From an uncultured Pelagibacteraceae bacterium (lineage in GTDB: Bacteria; Pseudomonadota; Alphaproteobacteria; Pelagibacterales; Pelagibacteraceae): a stretch of 44,346 bases of DNA. The notes beneath the pieces are model-generated. The model was not told the DNA's origin. It searched no databases and saw only the letters and a list, made by a program, of their open reading frames with translations. Below, piece by piece: positions 27,856-36,198 of the stretch; position 1 is the stretch's first letter, and the number at the start of each line of letters is the position of its first letter. The position numbers and the translations under genes are program-made. The DNA lies in NCBI GenBank assembly GCA_902571975.1, contig CACGED010000010.1:1-44346 (forward strand), written 5' to 3'.

Positions 27856-29814
27856 TTATGGTGTCTTAAGTTCATCCAAATTTTTAAATTCATTTAAAAT
27901 ATTAGGATTTATAAGAGCTTGAATATTTTTTATTTTATTTCCTTCAATTGTATTTCTGACAGCAATCTCAACTATTTTTCCATTTTTTGTTCTAGGTATA
28001 TCTGATACCTCAATTATTTTTTTAGGTACATGCCGTGGGGATGCATCTTTACGTATAGCCTTCTTTAAATTAAAAGATAAATCTTCATTTAACGACTTGG
28101 GTTTCTTAAGAACAACAAATAATATAATTCTTACATCATTATCCCATTTCTGACCTATAACTATTGATTCTTTAACTTCTTTAAATTTATCGACTACAGA
28201 ATATATCTCAGCAGTACCTAACCTTGCTCCACCGGGATTTAGTGTAGCATCTGATCTTCCATAAATTATATAACCTCCGTTAGATTTTCTTTCAGCAAAA
28301 TCTCCATGATGCCAAACATTTTTATATTTTTTGAAATACGCACTCTTATATTTTTCATTATTCTTATCATTCCAAAATAATTTTGGCATAGAAGGGAATG
28401 GTGATTTACAGACTAATTCTCCTTTTTGGTTTATTAAAGACTTTCCTCTTTCAGAAAAAACATCTGTATTCATTCCTAATCCATTATTTTGAATTTGTCC
28501 CCTGTAAACTGGAGAATATATATTACCTAATACAAAGCACGATACTAAGTCTGTTCCACCCGCAATAGATGCTAAATGAACATTTTTTTTTACATTTTTA
28601 TAAACATAATCAAAACCCTCAGAGGACAAGGGTGACCCAGTAGAACAAATAGTTTTTAGAGACTTTAGTTTAAATTTTTTTTTAATATTTACATTAAGCT
28701 TCTTTAATTGGTCAATATATTTTGCACTTATACCAAACAAAGAGATTTTTTCTTTCTCAGCTATTTTAAATAATAAATCACTTCTTTTATGCATTGGAAA
28801 GCCATCAAATAGAACTATAGAAGCTTTTGATGCCAAGAAAGTCATTAACCAATTCCACATCATCCACCCACAAGTAGTAAAATAAAATACATTATCTCCT
28901 TCCTTAACATCACAATGAAGTTTATGTTCTTTAAGATGCTGTAACAAAACCCCGCCAGCTCTATGACATATGCATTTTGGTTTACCTGTTGTTCCACTTG
29001 AATATAAAATTGCTAACTCTTTATCAAAATCAAACTTTTTGAATGTAAATTCTCTATCTTTTTTAAATTTAATTTTATTATAATAAAAAATTTTAATTCC
29101 TTTGATCTTATTTTGTTTTAAACTTTTTTTACCTGGATAACTAATAATTAGAACACATTTAATAGATTTAATTTTTTTTAAAATAGCTGGCAATCTTTCA
29201 AGTACATTTATCTCTTTGCCATTATAATAATACCTATCTGTAATTATTAATACTTTTGGTTTAATTTGAGAAAATCTTTCTATGACACCTTGTGTACCAA
29301 AGTCTGGTGAACATGATGACCAAATGGCTCCAATAGCACTAGTTGCTAAAAAACTCTCAACTGTCTCAATTTGATTTGCTGTATACGCTGCAATTCTATC
29401 TTTTTCTTTGATTTTATTTTTTTTAAAAAAATTAATTAATTTTAGAGTGTTGTTATTTAATTCATTCCAAGATTTTTCTTCTCGGTATCCGTTTTCACTA
29501 ATAAATGTGACAGCCTTTAAATTATCGTTTTTAGACAGCAAGTTTTCTGCATAATTTAATTTTGAATTTACTAAAAATCTACTTTTTATAATTTCTTTAG
29601 GAAAATGAAATTTATAGTTTTTAATACCTTTAATATTTGAAAATTCCCACACTGAGGACCAAAAATCTTTTGGATTTCTGATTGTCCAATTAAACAATTT
29701 TTTATAATTTTTCTCAGGTTTATAATTAAAATTTTTTGCTAAAAATTTTTCAAAAGCAAATAAATTAGATTTTGATTTTATTTTAGAATTAGCTTCCCAC
29801 AGTTTCTGAGACAT
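27856..29814 (-). CDS. aacS: Acetoacetyl-CoA synthetase
   Basis: A 652-residue AMP-forming synthetase of the length of acetoacetate-CoA ligases. It has the N-terminal ACAS_N segment (NPKDFWSSVWEFSNI), the P-loop LYSSGTTGKPKCICH, and the family-specific GRSDATLNPGGARLGTAEIY. The catalytic lysine motif PRTKNGKIVE is near the C-terminus. It activates acetoacetate to acetoacetyl-CoA with ATP, entering acetyl-CoA metabolism. It lies 70 bp upstream of the TAXI binding protein on the same strand. A link between the transporter and ketone-body or organic-acid uptake is possible but unproven. The 163-bp region upstream (29815-29977) separates it from the divergent helicase. Confidence 0.92.
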   Translation of the reverse strand: MSQKLWEANSKIKSKSNLFAFEKFLAKNFNYKPEKNYKKLFNWTIRNPKDFWSSVWEFSNIKGIKNYKFHFPKEIIKSRFLVNSKLNYAENLLSKNDNLKAVTFISENGYREEKSWNELNNNTLKLINFFKKNKIKEKDRIAAYTANQIETVESFLATSAIGAIWSSCSPDFGTQGVIERFSQIKPKVLIITDRYYYNGKEINVLERLPAILKKIKSIKCVLIISYPGKKSLKQNKIKGIKIFYYNKIKFKKDREFTFKKFDFDKELAILYSSGTTGKPKCICHRAGGVLLQHLKEHKLHCDVKEGDNVFYFTTCGWMMWNWLMTFLASKASIVLFDGFPMHKRSDLLFKIAEKEKISLFGISAKYIDQLKKLNVNIKKKFKLKSLKTICSTGSPLSSEGFDYVYKNVKKNVHLASIAGGTDLVSCFVLGNIYSPVYRGQIQNNGLGMNTDVFSERGKSLINQKGELVCKSPFPSMPKLFWNDKNNEKYKSAYFKKYKNVWHHGDFAERKSNGGYIIYGRSDATLNPGGARLGTAEIYSVVDKFKEVKESIVIGQKWDNDVRIILFVVLKKPKSLNEDLSFNLKKAIRKDASPRHVPKKIIEVSDIPRTKNGKIVEIAVRNTIEGNKIKNIQALINPNILNEFKNLDELKTP

Positions 29815-29977
29815 AAAAAAAATATATTTAATTTTTTGAAATTATGATAACCTTAAAACATTAAATAATAAAAATGAGAACTTTTTCCTCAACGATTCGG
29901 ACTAGTTTTAGCCTATTTTTGTTCTTTAGAGGTAACAATATATAGTATTGGTAAAATAAATCATACCAAAGCTAGAA

Positions 29978-32461
29978 ATGACAAAAAATAAAATCACAGC
30001 AGTTCTAGGACCTACAAATACCGGAAAAACCTTTCTGGCAATAGAGACAATGCTTTCTTTTGACTCGGGTATGATTGGTTTTCCTCTTAGGCTTTTAGCA
30101 AGAGAAGTGTATGACAAAATTATTACAAAAGTTAACCCATCAAAAGTAGCATTGATTACAGGTGAGGAAAAAATAATTCCAATAAATGCAAAATATTTTC
30201 TTTGCACAGTTGAGTCAATGCCATTGGATAAAAATTTAGAATTTGTTGGTATTGATGAGATACAAATGTGTAATGACCACGAGAGAGGTCATATTTTTAC
30301 TGATAGATTGTTAAATATGAGAGGTGAAAAGCTTACTATGCTCATGGGTTCAAATTCTATAAAAAATATTATTCTAAAACTTGAAGATGATATTGAATTT
30401 AAAAATAGAGAAAGACTCTCAAAATTATCATTTGGGGGTCATAAAAAAATATCTAGGATAGAAAGAAAAAGTGCTGTTATAGCTTTTTCTACTGAAGAGG
30501 TTTATGCAATTGCTGAATTAATTAGACGTCAAAAAGGAGGAGCTGCGATTGTGATGGGCTCTCTTAGTCCCAAAACAAGAAACTCACAAGTAAGCTTATA
30601 TCAATCTGGCGATGTTGATTATTTAGTAGCAACTGATGCAATTGGAATGGGAATAAATATGGATCTAGATTATGTTTATTTTTCAAATTTAAAAAAGTTT
30701 GACGGTAAAAAATTAAGAAATTTAAATACTTCAGAAATTGGCCAAATCGCAGGTAGAGCAGGAAGATATTTGAATGATGGCATATTTGGCACAACTGGAG
30801 AATGTAAGGAAGTTGGGCCCGAGGAAATTGAAGCATTAGAAACACACATTTTTCCGGATATACAAACAATCTTTTGGAGAAATTCAAAATTAAATTTTGC
30901 TAATAAAGTTTTGTTGTTAAAATCTTTAGAAGAGAGACCCCATAAAGATTGGCTTAGAAGAATAAGTGAATGCCAAGATGAAAAAGTATTAAAATATTTT
31001 CTAAAAGAAGCTCCAAATTTAAAAATTGAAGACAATACAGAAATTTTACAAATACTTTGGGAATGTTGTCAAATACCTGATTTTGTAAAGAAAACTTATG
31101 GTCATCATTTTGATGTTGTAAGTAAGATTTTTAATTTTTTAACAAATGGAAATAAAAAAGTTCCTAATCACTATATGAAGGAACAGCTATCCACACTGGA
31201 TAAATTAGATGGAAATGTCGACTCTTTATCAAATAGAATTGCTAACGTTAGAACATGGGCTTATGTATCAAATAAGTCTAATTGGGTTGAAAATCAGGAC
31301 TATTGGATAGATAGAACTAAAAACCTTGAAGATAAACTATCTGATAGACTTCATGAAGAATTAACAAAAACTTTCATTGATAAAAGAGCAAGTGTTTTGG
31401 CTAGAGGTTTAAAACAAGATATAGTGTTTGAAACTGAGATTGTTAACGATGAAGAAGTAATGATTAATGAACAGTATATTGGACGTTTAAAGGGTCTAAG
31501 ATTAGAGTTAGACTTAAAAGTTGATACATTAGATGCTGATGTAAAATCACTAAAAAAAGCAGCAAGACAAAATGTTGTTCCAGAAATTATAAAGAGAATA
31601 ACTCAGATAATTGACACTAGTTTAATTGAACTAAAAGATGATTTTAAAATTTATTGGAACAACAATCAAATAGCGAAATTAATTCCAGGTTCAGACTATT
31701 TAAATCCTCAAATTCAGTTAATTATTGATGAAATGATTGAAAATAATGAAAAATCAAGACTAAATTCTTATTTACAGAACTGGATAAATGATAAAATTGA
31801 AACAGAGTTAAAAAGTCTAATAGATTTAAAAAATGTTAAGGATAATAATCCACAAATAAGAGCTTTGGCATACCATCTTTATGAAAATAATGGTGTAGTC
31901 AAAAGAGATGAGGTTTTAAATTATTTAAAAAAACTTAACCAAGATGAAAGAAAAAAATTGAGAAACCTAGGTGTAAAATTTGGCAGGTATCATGTTTTTT
32001 TATTTAAATTATTTAAACCAAGTTCTGTATCATTACGAATTCTGTTATGGAAAAACTTCAATGGGAAAAATTTTGATTTCTCTCCTCCAACATTTGGATT
32101 AAACTTTTTAGAAGAAAAGAAAATATTAAATAGGAATCTAATGCTATTATGTGGATTTGAAAAATTTGAAAATTTGTATGTTAGAATAGATATTTTAGAA
32201 AGATTATTTTTAATGATTTTTAATACTAAATCAGAAAATAAAATTAAAGAGATTAAATTAATTCCTGAGATGCTTAATTTGTTAGGTTGTAATAAAGAAA
32301 ATTTTGTGAAATTAATAAAAAAAATGAATTACAAAACTTATGAAAAAGATAGTAGTCTTCACTTTAAATATATTCCATCTAGAAAAGTAACTAAAAAAGA
32401 TAATAATAAGAATGATAAAAATAATCCATTTAATATACTTGCACAACTTAACTTAAAATAA
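29978..32461 (+). CDS. SUV3-like DEAD/DExH RNA helicase
   Basis: 827 residues. Walker A GPTNTGKT (11-18) and motif II DEIQ (93-96) are followed by the second RecA domain with DYLVATDAIGMGINMDLD and QIAGRAGR. This is the pattern of the mitochondrial SUV3 helicase and its alphaproteobacterial relatives. The C-terminal half (about 300-827) is charged and less recognisable. SUV3 works in RNA turnover; the bacterial role is less well established. It begins a tight plus-strand unit: its stop overlaps the TerB-like start (TAATG). Some alphaproteobacterial homologues are 100-250 residues longer, so this is a trimmed version. Confidence 0.9.
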   Translation: MTKNKITAVLGPTNTGKTFLAIETMLSFDSGMIGFPLRLLAREVYDKIITKVNPSKVALITGEEKIIPINAKYFLCTVESMPLDKNLEFVGIDEIQMCNDHERGHIFTDRLLNMRGEKLTMLMGSNSIKNIILKLEDDIEFKNRERLSKLSFGGHKKISRIERKSAVIAFSTEEVYAIAELIRRQKGGAAIVMGSLSPKTRNSQVSLYQSGDVDYLVATDAIGMGINMDLDYVYFSNLKKFDGKKLRNLNTSEIGQIAGRAGRYLNDGIFGTTGECKEVGPEEIEALETHIFPDIQTIFWRNSKLNFANKVLLLKSLEERPHKDWLRRISECQDEKVLKYFLKEAPNLKIEDNTEILQILWECCQIPDFVKKTYGHHFDVVSKIFNFLTNGNKKVPNHYMKEQLSTLDKLDGNVDSLSNRIANVRTWAYVSNKSNWVENQDYWIDRTKNLEDKLSDRLHEELTKTFIDKRASVLARGLKQDIVFETEIVNDEEVMINEQYIGRLKGLRLELDLKVDTLDADVKSLKKAARQNVVPEIIKRITQIIDTSLIELKDDFKIYWNNNQIAKLIPGSDYLNPQIQLIIDEMIENNEKSRLNSYLQNWINDKIETELKSLIDLKNVKDNNPQIRALAYHLYENNGVVKRDEVLNYLKKLNQDERKKLRNLGVKFGRYHVFLFKLFKPSSVSLRILLWKNFNGKNFDFSPPTFGLNFLEEKKILNRNLMLLCGFEKFENLYVRIDILERLFLMIFNTKSENKIKEIKLIPEMLNLLGCNKENFVKLIKKMNYKTYEKDSSLHFKYIPSRKVTKKDNNKNDKNNPFNILAQLNLK

Positions 32462-32886
32462 TGTTTAATATTTTTAAAAAAGAAGAAACTCAAAAAGATG
32501 ATAACCATCCATCAATAATAGCAGTAGCTTGCTTGTTAATTCATTCAGCAAGAATTGATGAGAATTATACAGATAAAGAAAAAAAAATTATTAAAGATGC
32601 AATTATTGAAATGGGAGGCGAGGCTGAAAATATTGATAAAATAATACATGATGCTGAAGAAAAAGAAAAAGACTCAAATCAAATTCTTGATTTTACAAGA
32701 GAAATTAAAAATATTAATGAAGAAGACAAAAAAATCATAATAGAAGCATTGTGGGATATTATATATTCTGATGAAGATGCTGATATGTATGAAACGAACT
32801 TAATGAGAAGATTATCTGGTTTGCTTTATCTAGATTCAAAAGTAGTAGGTGATATTAAAGAAAAAGTTAGACAAAAAAATATATGA
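32461..32886 (+). CDS. TerB-family small acidic protein
   Basis: A 141-residue acidic, all-helical protein with the TerB-like pattern: [20 protein letters not shown] early, then two further helices around [11 protein letters not shown] and [17 protein letters not shown]. Acidic clusters of this kind may bind metal. TerB-like proteins have been linked to tellurite resistance and membrane-stress systems, but their biochemistry is unclear. It overlaps the helicase by one base and fdxA by four (ATGA). In many alphaproteobacteria the gene in this slot encodes an S4-domain RNA-binding protein, which I do not see here. Confidence 0.8.
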   Translation: MFNIFKKEETQKDDNHPSIIAVACLLIHSARIDENYTDKEKKIIKDAIIEMGGEAENIDKIIHDAEEKEKDSNQILDFTREIKNINEEDKKIIIEALWDIIYSDEDADMYETNLMRRLSGLLYLDSKVVGDIKEKVRQKNI

Positions 32887-33212
32887 CATATTTAGTAAAT
32901 GATAAATGCATCAAATGTAAGTTGATGGATTGTGTTGAAGTATGTCCGGTGGATTGCTTTTACGAGGGAAAAAATATGCTTGTAATTAAACCCGATGAGT
33001 GTATAGATTGTGGCGTTTGTGAGCCAGAATGTCCAGTAGATGCCATAATATCTGATAACGATGATAATGAAGCAAAGTGGTTAGAAGTGAATAAAAAATA
33101 TGCGGACATTTGGCCGAACATTAGTGAAAAAAAAGATCCTCCAGTGGATCACGAACAATTTAAAGATGTAAGTAATAAGTATGAAAAATATTTTAAAGAA
33201 AATCTTGAATAA
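32883..33212 (+). CDS. fdxA: Ferredoxin FdxA (3Fe-4S/4Fe-4S type)
   Basis: A 109-residue seven-iron ferredoxin. The N-terminal cysteine array [18 protein letters not shown] and the second motif [16 protein letters not shown] are those of the Azotobacter FdI family, followed by the usual C-terminal helical extension (EWLE-like region [13 protein letters not shown]). It carries low-potential electrons in the cytoplasm. It is coupled to the TerB-like gene by ATGA and overlaps the carD start by 32 nt. Confidence 0.96.
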   Translation: MTYLVNDKCIKCKLMDCVEVCPVDCFYEGKNMLVIKPDECIDCGVCEPECPVDAIISDNDDNEAKWLEVNKKYADIWPNISEKKDPPVDHEQFKDVSNKYEKYFKENLE

Positions 33213-34002
33213 TAAAACGGCTAAAAAAGTAGTTAAAAAGAAAGTTAAAACTGTAAAAAAAGTTGTTAAGCCAAAAAAAACCACAAAACAAGTTAAGGTC
33301 AAAAAAGTAACTAAGGTATTAAAAAAAAAAATAAAAGATCAAAAGAAGAATGATAAAGTTGAAGTCAAAGCTGATCCTTTAAGAATACCTAAAAATAACG
33401 AACAAAAACCAGAAATAAAAAAAATAAAAAAACAAGAAACTGAAAAAAAATTATTTAAGACTAAAGATTATGTTGTTTACCCAAAACATGGTGTAGGGCA
33501 AATTACTGAGACGAAAAAAATTAATATCGGTGGAATAGATGTCGAAACTTATATTTTAAAATTTGAGAAAGATAAAGCTAATGGTATGGTTCCTGTAAAT
33601 AAGCAATCTCACCTAAGACCCTTAGCAACAATCAATCAAATTAATAAGTGCATAAGTATACTAAAAAGTAAACCAAAAATTAAAAGATCAATGTGGAGCA
33701 GAAGAGCACAAGAGTATGAAGCAAAAATTTCTTCAGGCAAAATTTATGACTTAGCAGAAGTTGTTAGGGATCTTAACAAAGGCGATGATATAATGATTGA
33801 TCAATCTTATAGTGAAAGACAATTATTTGAAAAAGCCTATGAAAGACTTTTAACTGAGTTTCAAATTGTAATGGGATCAAATTTAGAGGATGCTCAAAAA
33901 AAACTTGATAAAGCTTTAAAAAGAAATTTAGAAAAACAAGTCGAAAATATTCCAAAAAAATCTATTGAGGATGAGGCTATCAATCAAGAGTCAGCAGAAT
34001 AA
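33181..34002 (+). CDS. carD: CarD-family transcriptional regulator with a long lysine-rich N-terminal tail
   Basis: 273 residues. The C-terminal part (about 93-250) is a CarD domain: [18 protein letters not shown] is the Tudor-like RNA polymerase-interacting module, and the helical part carries [12 protein letters not shown]. Such proteins bind the polymerase beta subunit and stabilise open promoter complexes. Residues 1-90 are a basic, low-complexity tail rich in Lys and Val ([18 protein letters not shown]) resembling the tail of histone H1. The ATG at 33181 lies inside fdxA by 32 nt; TTG 33205 is the only nearby alternative, so the tail is part of the protein either way. Its stop is at the T-run end of a minus-strand terminator. 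Confidence 0.92.
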   Translation: MKNILKKILNNKTAKKVVKKKVKTVKKVVKPKKTTKQVKVKKVTKVLKKKIKDQKKNDKVEVKADPLRIPKNNEQKPEIKKIKKQETEKKLFKTKDYVVYPKHGVGQITETKKINIGGIDVETYILKFEKDKANGMVPVNKQSHLRPLATINQINKCISILKSKPKIKRSMWSRRAQEYEAKISSGKIYDLAEVVRDLNKGDDIMIDQSYSERQLFEKAYERLLTEFQIVMGSNLEDAQKKLDKALKRNLEKQVENIPKKSIEDEAINQESAE

Positions 34003-34039
34003 AAAAAACGCTCCCCACGCAAGCGCCATGAGAAGCGTT
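34001..34039 (-). terminator. Rho-independent terminator of the lysine-rich peptide gene
   Basis: On the minus strand AACGCTTCTC (34039-34030) pairs with GGGGAGCGTT (34016-34007) over ten pairs, two of them G-U. The 13-base loop can itself form a small GCGC/GCGT stem. A run of eight T (34008-34001) follows. It ends 22 nt after the peptide stop codon and points toward carD. On the plus strand no T-run follows the hairpin, so it is directional. Confidence 0.85.
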
Positions 34040-34061
34040 ATCAGTTAAAAAGAATACTAAA

Positions 34062-34145
34062 CTATCTTCTTTTTTTCTTCTTAGCCTTTTTCTTAGCTTT
34101 TTTCTTAGTTTTCTTTTTAGCAGCTTTCTTTTTTCTTTTAGCCAT
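34062..34145 (-). CDS. 27-residue lysine-rich basic peptide (H1-tail-like)
   Basis: A free-standing small gene: ATG at 34145-34143, TAG at 34064-34062. The product has 17 Lys, 3 Arg, 5 Ala, 1 Thr and the initiator Met, with no acidic residue. It is built from K-K-K-A repeats (KKKAKKKAKKKKRR at the end). Such a chain should bind nucleic acid or polyphosphate nonspecifically, like histone H1 tails. Every part of an independent transcription unit is present: promoter (34197-34225), 5' hairpin (34167-34187), GGGAG ribosome-binding site six bases from the ATG, and a terminator (34001-34039). I do not recognise a named family. It is too short for most gene callers. Confidence 0.8.
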   Translation of the reverse strand: MAKRKKKAAKKKTKKKAKKKAKKKKRR

Positions 34146-34151
34146 CTTTAG

Positions 34152-34156
34152 CTCCC
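34152..34156 (-). promoter_or_regulatory. Strong ribosome-binding site of the lysine-rich peptide gene
   Basis: GGGAG on the minus strand, six bases before ATG 34145, preceded by a run of seven A. Most genes here have no such site, so it argues for real and efficient translation of the 27-codon frame. Confidence 0.75.
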
Positions 34157-34166
34157 TTTTTTTATA

Positions 34167-34187
34167 AACGAATCTTTATGATTCGTT
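34167..34187 (-). promoter_or_regulatory. 5'-terminal stem-loop of the lysine-rich peptide mRNA
   Basis: AACGAATC and GATTCGTT form a perfect 8-bp stem with a 5-base loop (34175-34179). From the promoter, transcription should begin near 34190, so the stem would sit within about three bases of the 5' end. This is the arrangement that protects messages such as ompA from 5'-end-dependent RNase attack. It could instead help end carD transcription on the plus strand, where a T-rich stretch follows eight or more bases later. Confidence 0.6.
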
Positions 34188-34196
34188 AATTACTAA

Positions 34197-34225
34197 TTTT
34201 TATTTTTTTTGCATAGTTATGTCAA
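34197..34225 (-). promoter_or_regulatory. Sigma-70-type promoter of the lysine-rich peptide gene
   Basis: The -35 box TTGACA (34225-34220) is a perfect consensus. After a 17-bp spacer comes TAAAAA (34202-34197), four of six matches to TATAAT. The predicted start is near 34190, giving a 5' UTR of about 45 nt. The surrounding bases 34226-34334 are A/T-rich homopolymer runs without other recognisable features. Confidence 0.7.
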
Positions 34226-34334
34226 ACATATAATTTTTTGAAAAAAAATTTAGAAAAATATTTTTTTTTATTTTTTTTTTAAGAATTAAAAAAGTTAAAT
34301 AAATCGCTATTAATAAAGTGTTTTATCAAAATTT

Positions 34335-36035
34335 TTAGTAAAGTTTTTCAAATTGATTTTTATATTTTGTAACTATTTTATATCTTTTAAGTTTTAAAGT
34401 TGGGGTTAACATTCCATTTTCAATTGAAAATTTTTCATTAATTATAAAAAATTTTTTTATTTGTTCTATTTTTGCAAGGTTTTGATTTAATTTATTAATT
34501 TCTTTTTCTATTTGTTCATGAGTAATATTCAAATTTTCTTCAGACAAAACCAATAAAGCAACTAAGTATGGTTTATTATCTCCATAAACAATTGATTGAT
34601 CAATAAATTTTGAATTTGATAATTCATTTTCTATTTTAACTGGGGAAATATTATCTCCACCAGGTGTTATCAAAATATCTTTTTTCCTGTCAGTAATTTT
34701 TAAATAACCGTTCTCAAAAATTCCAATATCACCTGTATGTAACCAACCATCTTTTAAAACTTTATTAGTTTCTTCTTCATTATTCCAATAACCTAACATT
34801 ACATTTTCACCTTTAACTAAAATTTCTCCATCAGAAGCTATTTTTACCTCATTACCTTTAAACGGGGGACCTACAGTCTCAACCCTGATATCATCAATTG
34901 GGTTACAACTCACAACTGGAGAGGTCTCAGTTAATCCATATCCTTGTAGGGTAGGAAGACCTATAGCATTTAAGAAAATACCAACTTCTTTATCAAGGGC
35001 ACCGCCGCCAGAAACAAAAGTTTTTAGGTTACCTCCAAATTGACTTTTTATTTTTTTTCTTACTATTTTTTCTAATATATTATCAATTAATTTTTCTAAA
35101 ATTGTTAAAGATCGTTTATTTATTTTTTTTGTTCCTAGTTCTAACATCTTTAATATTAATTTTTTCTTTAAGCCTGTTGCCTTAGTAAAGCTTGCATTAA
35201 TCTTTTGAAATAAATTTTGGTAAAACCTAGGCACTGCGGTCATTAGTTGAGGTTTACAATCATTCATATTTTTAATTAATTTTTCAATACTTTCTGCATA
35301 GAATATTTTTGCTCCAACACTTATTTGAACAAATTGAACAGTGTGTTCATATGAGTGTGAAAGAGGCAACCAAGTTAAAAATCTAGTCTGGTCTGTTAGC
35401 AATGGTTTCAATATATCGAGTGCACCATCACAGTTATTTAAAATACCACCATGACTTAAGATAACACCTTTTGGGTTACCCTGTGTTCCCGAAGTATAAA
35501 TAATACAAGCTGGATCATTTCGTTTAATAGATAAGTCCGGTACGTTTAAATCTTGATAATCTAAATTAGAAAATAATTTATTAACATTAATATAAGTGTC
35601 AATATCTATATCTAATTCTTCAAAAGAAAATATTTTAACAACAAAACTTTTTTTTTTTATAATTTCTTTGACTTTATTAAATTGTTCCTGGTTGGAAACA
35701 AAAATTAATTTTGGATTACAATTATCAATTATATATTCATAATCTTTCTCTGCATAAGTTGTATAAGCTGGTACAGTAATAGCCTCTGATAACATTATAG
35801 AAAGATCTGTTATAAACCACTCAGGTCTATTTTCAGATATTAATAAACATCTATCACCTTTATTTGCGTATTTATTAATTTCTGAAGAAAGTTTTTTTAT
35901 TGAATGGAATGTTTTTTCCCATGTAAAACAATTACTGGTATCTTTTAAGGACGTTAAAAGAATATTATCTTTTTTTTGTCTTTTATAATTAATAAAAAAT
36001 AGTTCGACTAAATTATTAATATGTTGTGTACTCAT
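34335..36035 (-). CDS. Long-chain acyl-CoA synthetase (AMP-forming)
   Basis: 566 residues of the adenylate-forming family. It shows the P-loop IIYTSGTQGNPKGVILSH, the GYGLTETSPVVS motif, and the hinge region LHTGDIG...ITDRKKDILITPGGDNISPVKIE. These fit long-chain acyl-CoA synthetases, which activate fatty acids with ATP and CoA. The chain-length preference cannot be told. The ATG is only seven bases after the 3' end of tRNA-Leu on the same strand, with no ribosome-binding site in that gap, so the message may become almost leaderless after tRNA processing. No in-frame start suits better. Confidence 0.9.
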   Translation of the reverse strand: MSTQHINNLVELFFINYKRQKKDNILLTSLKDTSNCFTWEKTFHSIKKLSSEINKYANKGDRCLLISENRPEWFITDLSIMLSEAITVPAYTTYAEKDYEYIIDNCNPKLIFVSNQEQFNKVKEIIKKKSFVVKIFSFEELDIDIDTYINVNKLFSNLDYQDLNVPDLSIKRNDPACIIYTSGTQGNPKGVILSHGGILNNCDGALDILKPLLTDQTRFLTWLPLSHSYEHTVQFVQISVGAKIFYAESIEKLIKNMNDCKPQLMTAVPRFYQNLFQKINASFTKATGLKKKLILKMLELGTKKINKRSLTILEKLIDNILEKIVRKKIKSQFGGNLKTFVSGGGALDKEVGIFLNAIGLPTLQGYGLTETSPVVSCNPIDDIRVETVGPPFKGNEVKIASDGEILVKGENVMLGYWNNEEETNKVLKDGWLHTGDIGIFENGYLKITDRKKDILITPGGDNISPVKIENELSNSKFIDQSIVYGDNKPYLVALLVLSEENLNITHEQIEKEINKLNQNLAKIEQIKKFFIINEKFSIENGMLTPTLKLKRYKIVTKYKNQFEKLY

Positions 36036-36042
36036 ATATATC

Positions 36043-36129
36043 TGGTGGGCAAAGAGAGAATCGAACTCTCACAGTATTGCTACCATTGGATTTTGAGTCC
36101 AACGCGTCTACCAGTTCCGCCATTCGCCC
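36043..36129 (-). tRNA. tRNA-Leu (anticodon CAA)
   Basis: On the minus strand the acceptor stem is GGGCGAA/TTTGCCC with discriminator A and encoded CCA. The anticodon stem TTGGA/TCCAA encloses the loop CTCAAAA, giving anticodon CAA (reads UUG). The long variable arm (TGGTAGCAATACTG) marks a class II tRNA, as expected for Leu, and the T loop is GTTCGATT-like. It lies between the SGNH protein gene and the acyl-CoA synthetase gene, all on the minus strand. Confidence 0.97.
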
Positions 36130-36198
36130 AGTATTCAATTAAGTTAATATTTTTATTATTATGTTTTAAATTACAAAATACGCAACAAAATTTGTTAG

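Noticed and set aside
29874..29945. A 23-codon frame (ATG to TAG) in the 163-bp gap between aacS and the helicase
   Set aside because: There is no ribosome-binding site, the composition is not protein-like and it is not coupled to the helicase start. It is more likely part of an untranslated region.
29948..29969. Inverted repeat TTGGTA/TACCAA just before the helicase start
   Set aside because: Only six pairs around a ten-base loop, no T-run and no second copy noticed; within chance for this base composition.
30564..31035. Antisense frames of 107 and 119 codons inside the helicase gene
   Set aside because: They are opposite a well-supported helicase with clear motifs, overlap each other and show no family features.
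34226..34290. Long A and T runs, including AATTTTTT and AAAAAATT around three bases, downstream of the acyl-CoA synthetase
   Set aside because: Considered as a terminator or bent DNA. The stem has only A-T pairs and no GC core, so no firm call is possible; it is simply very AT-rich.
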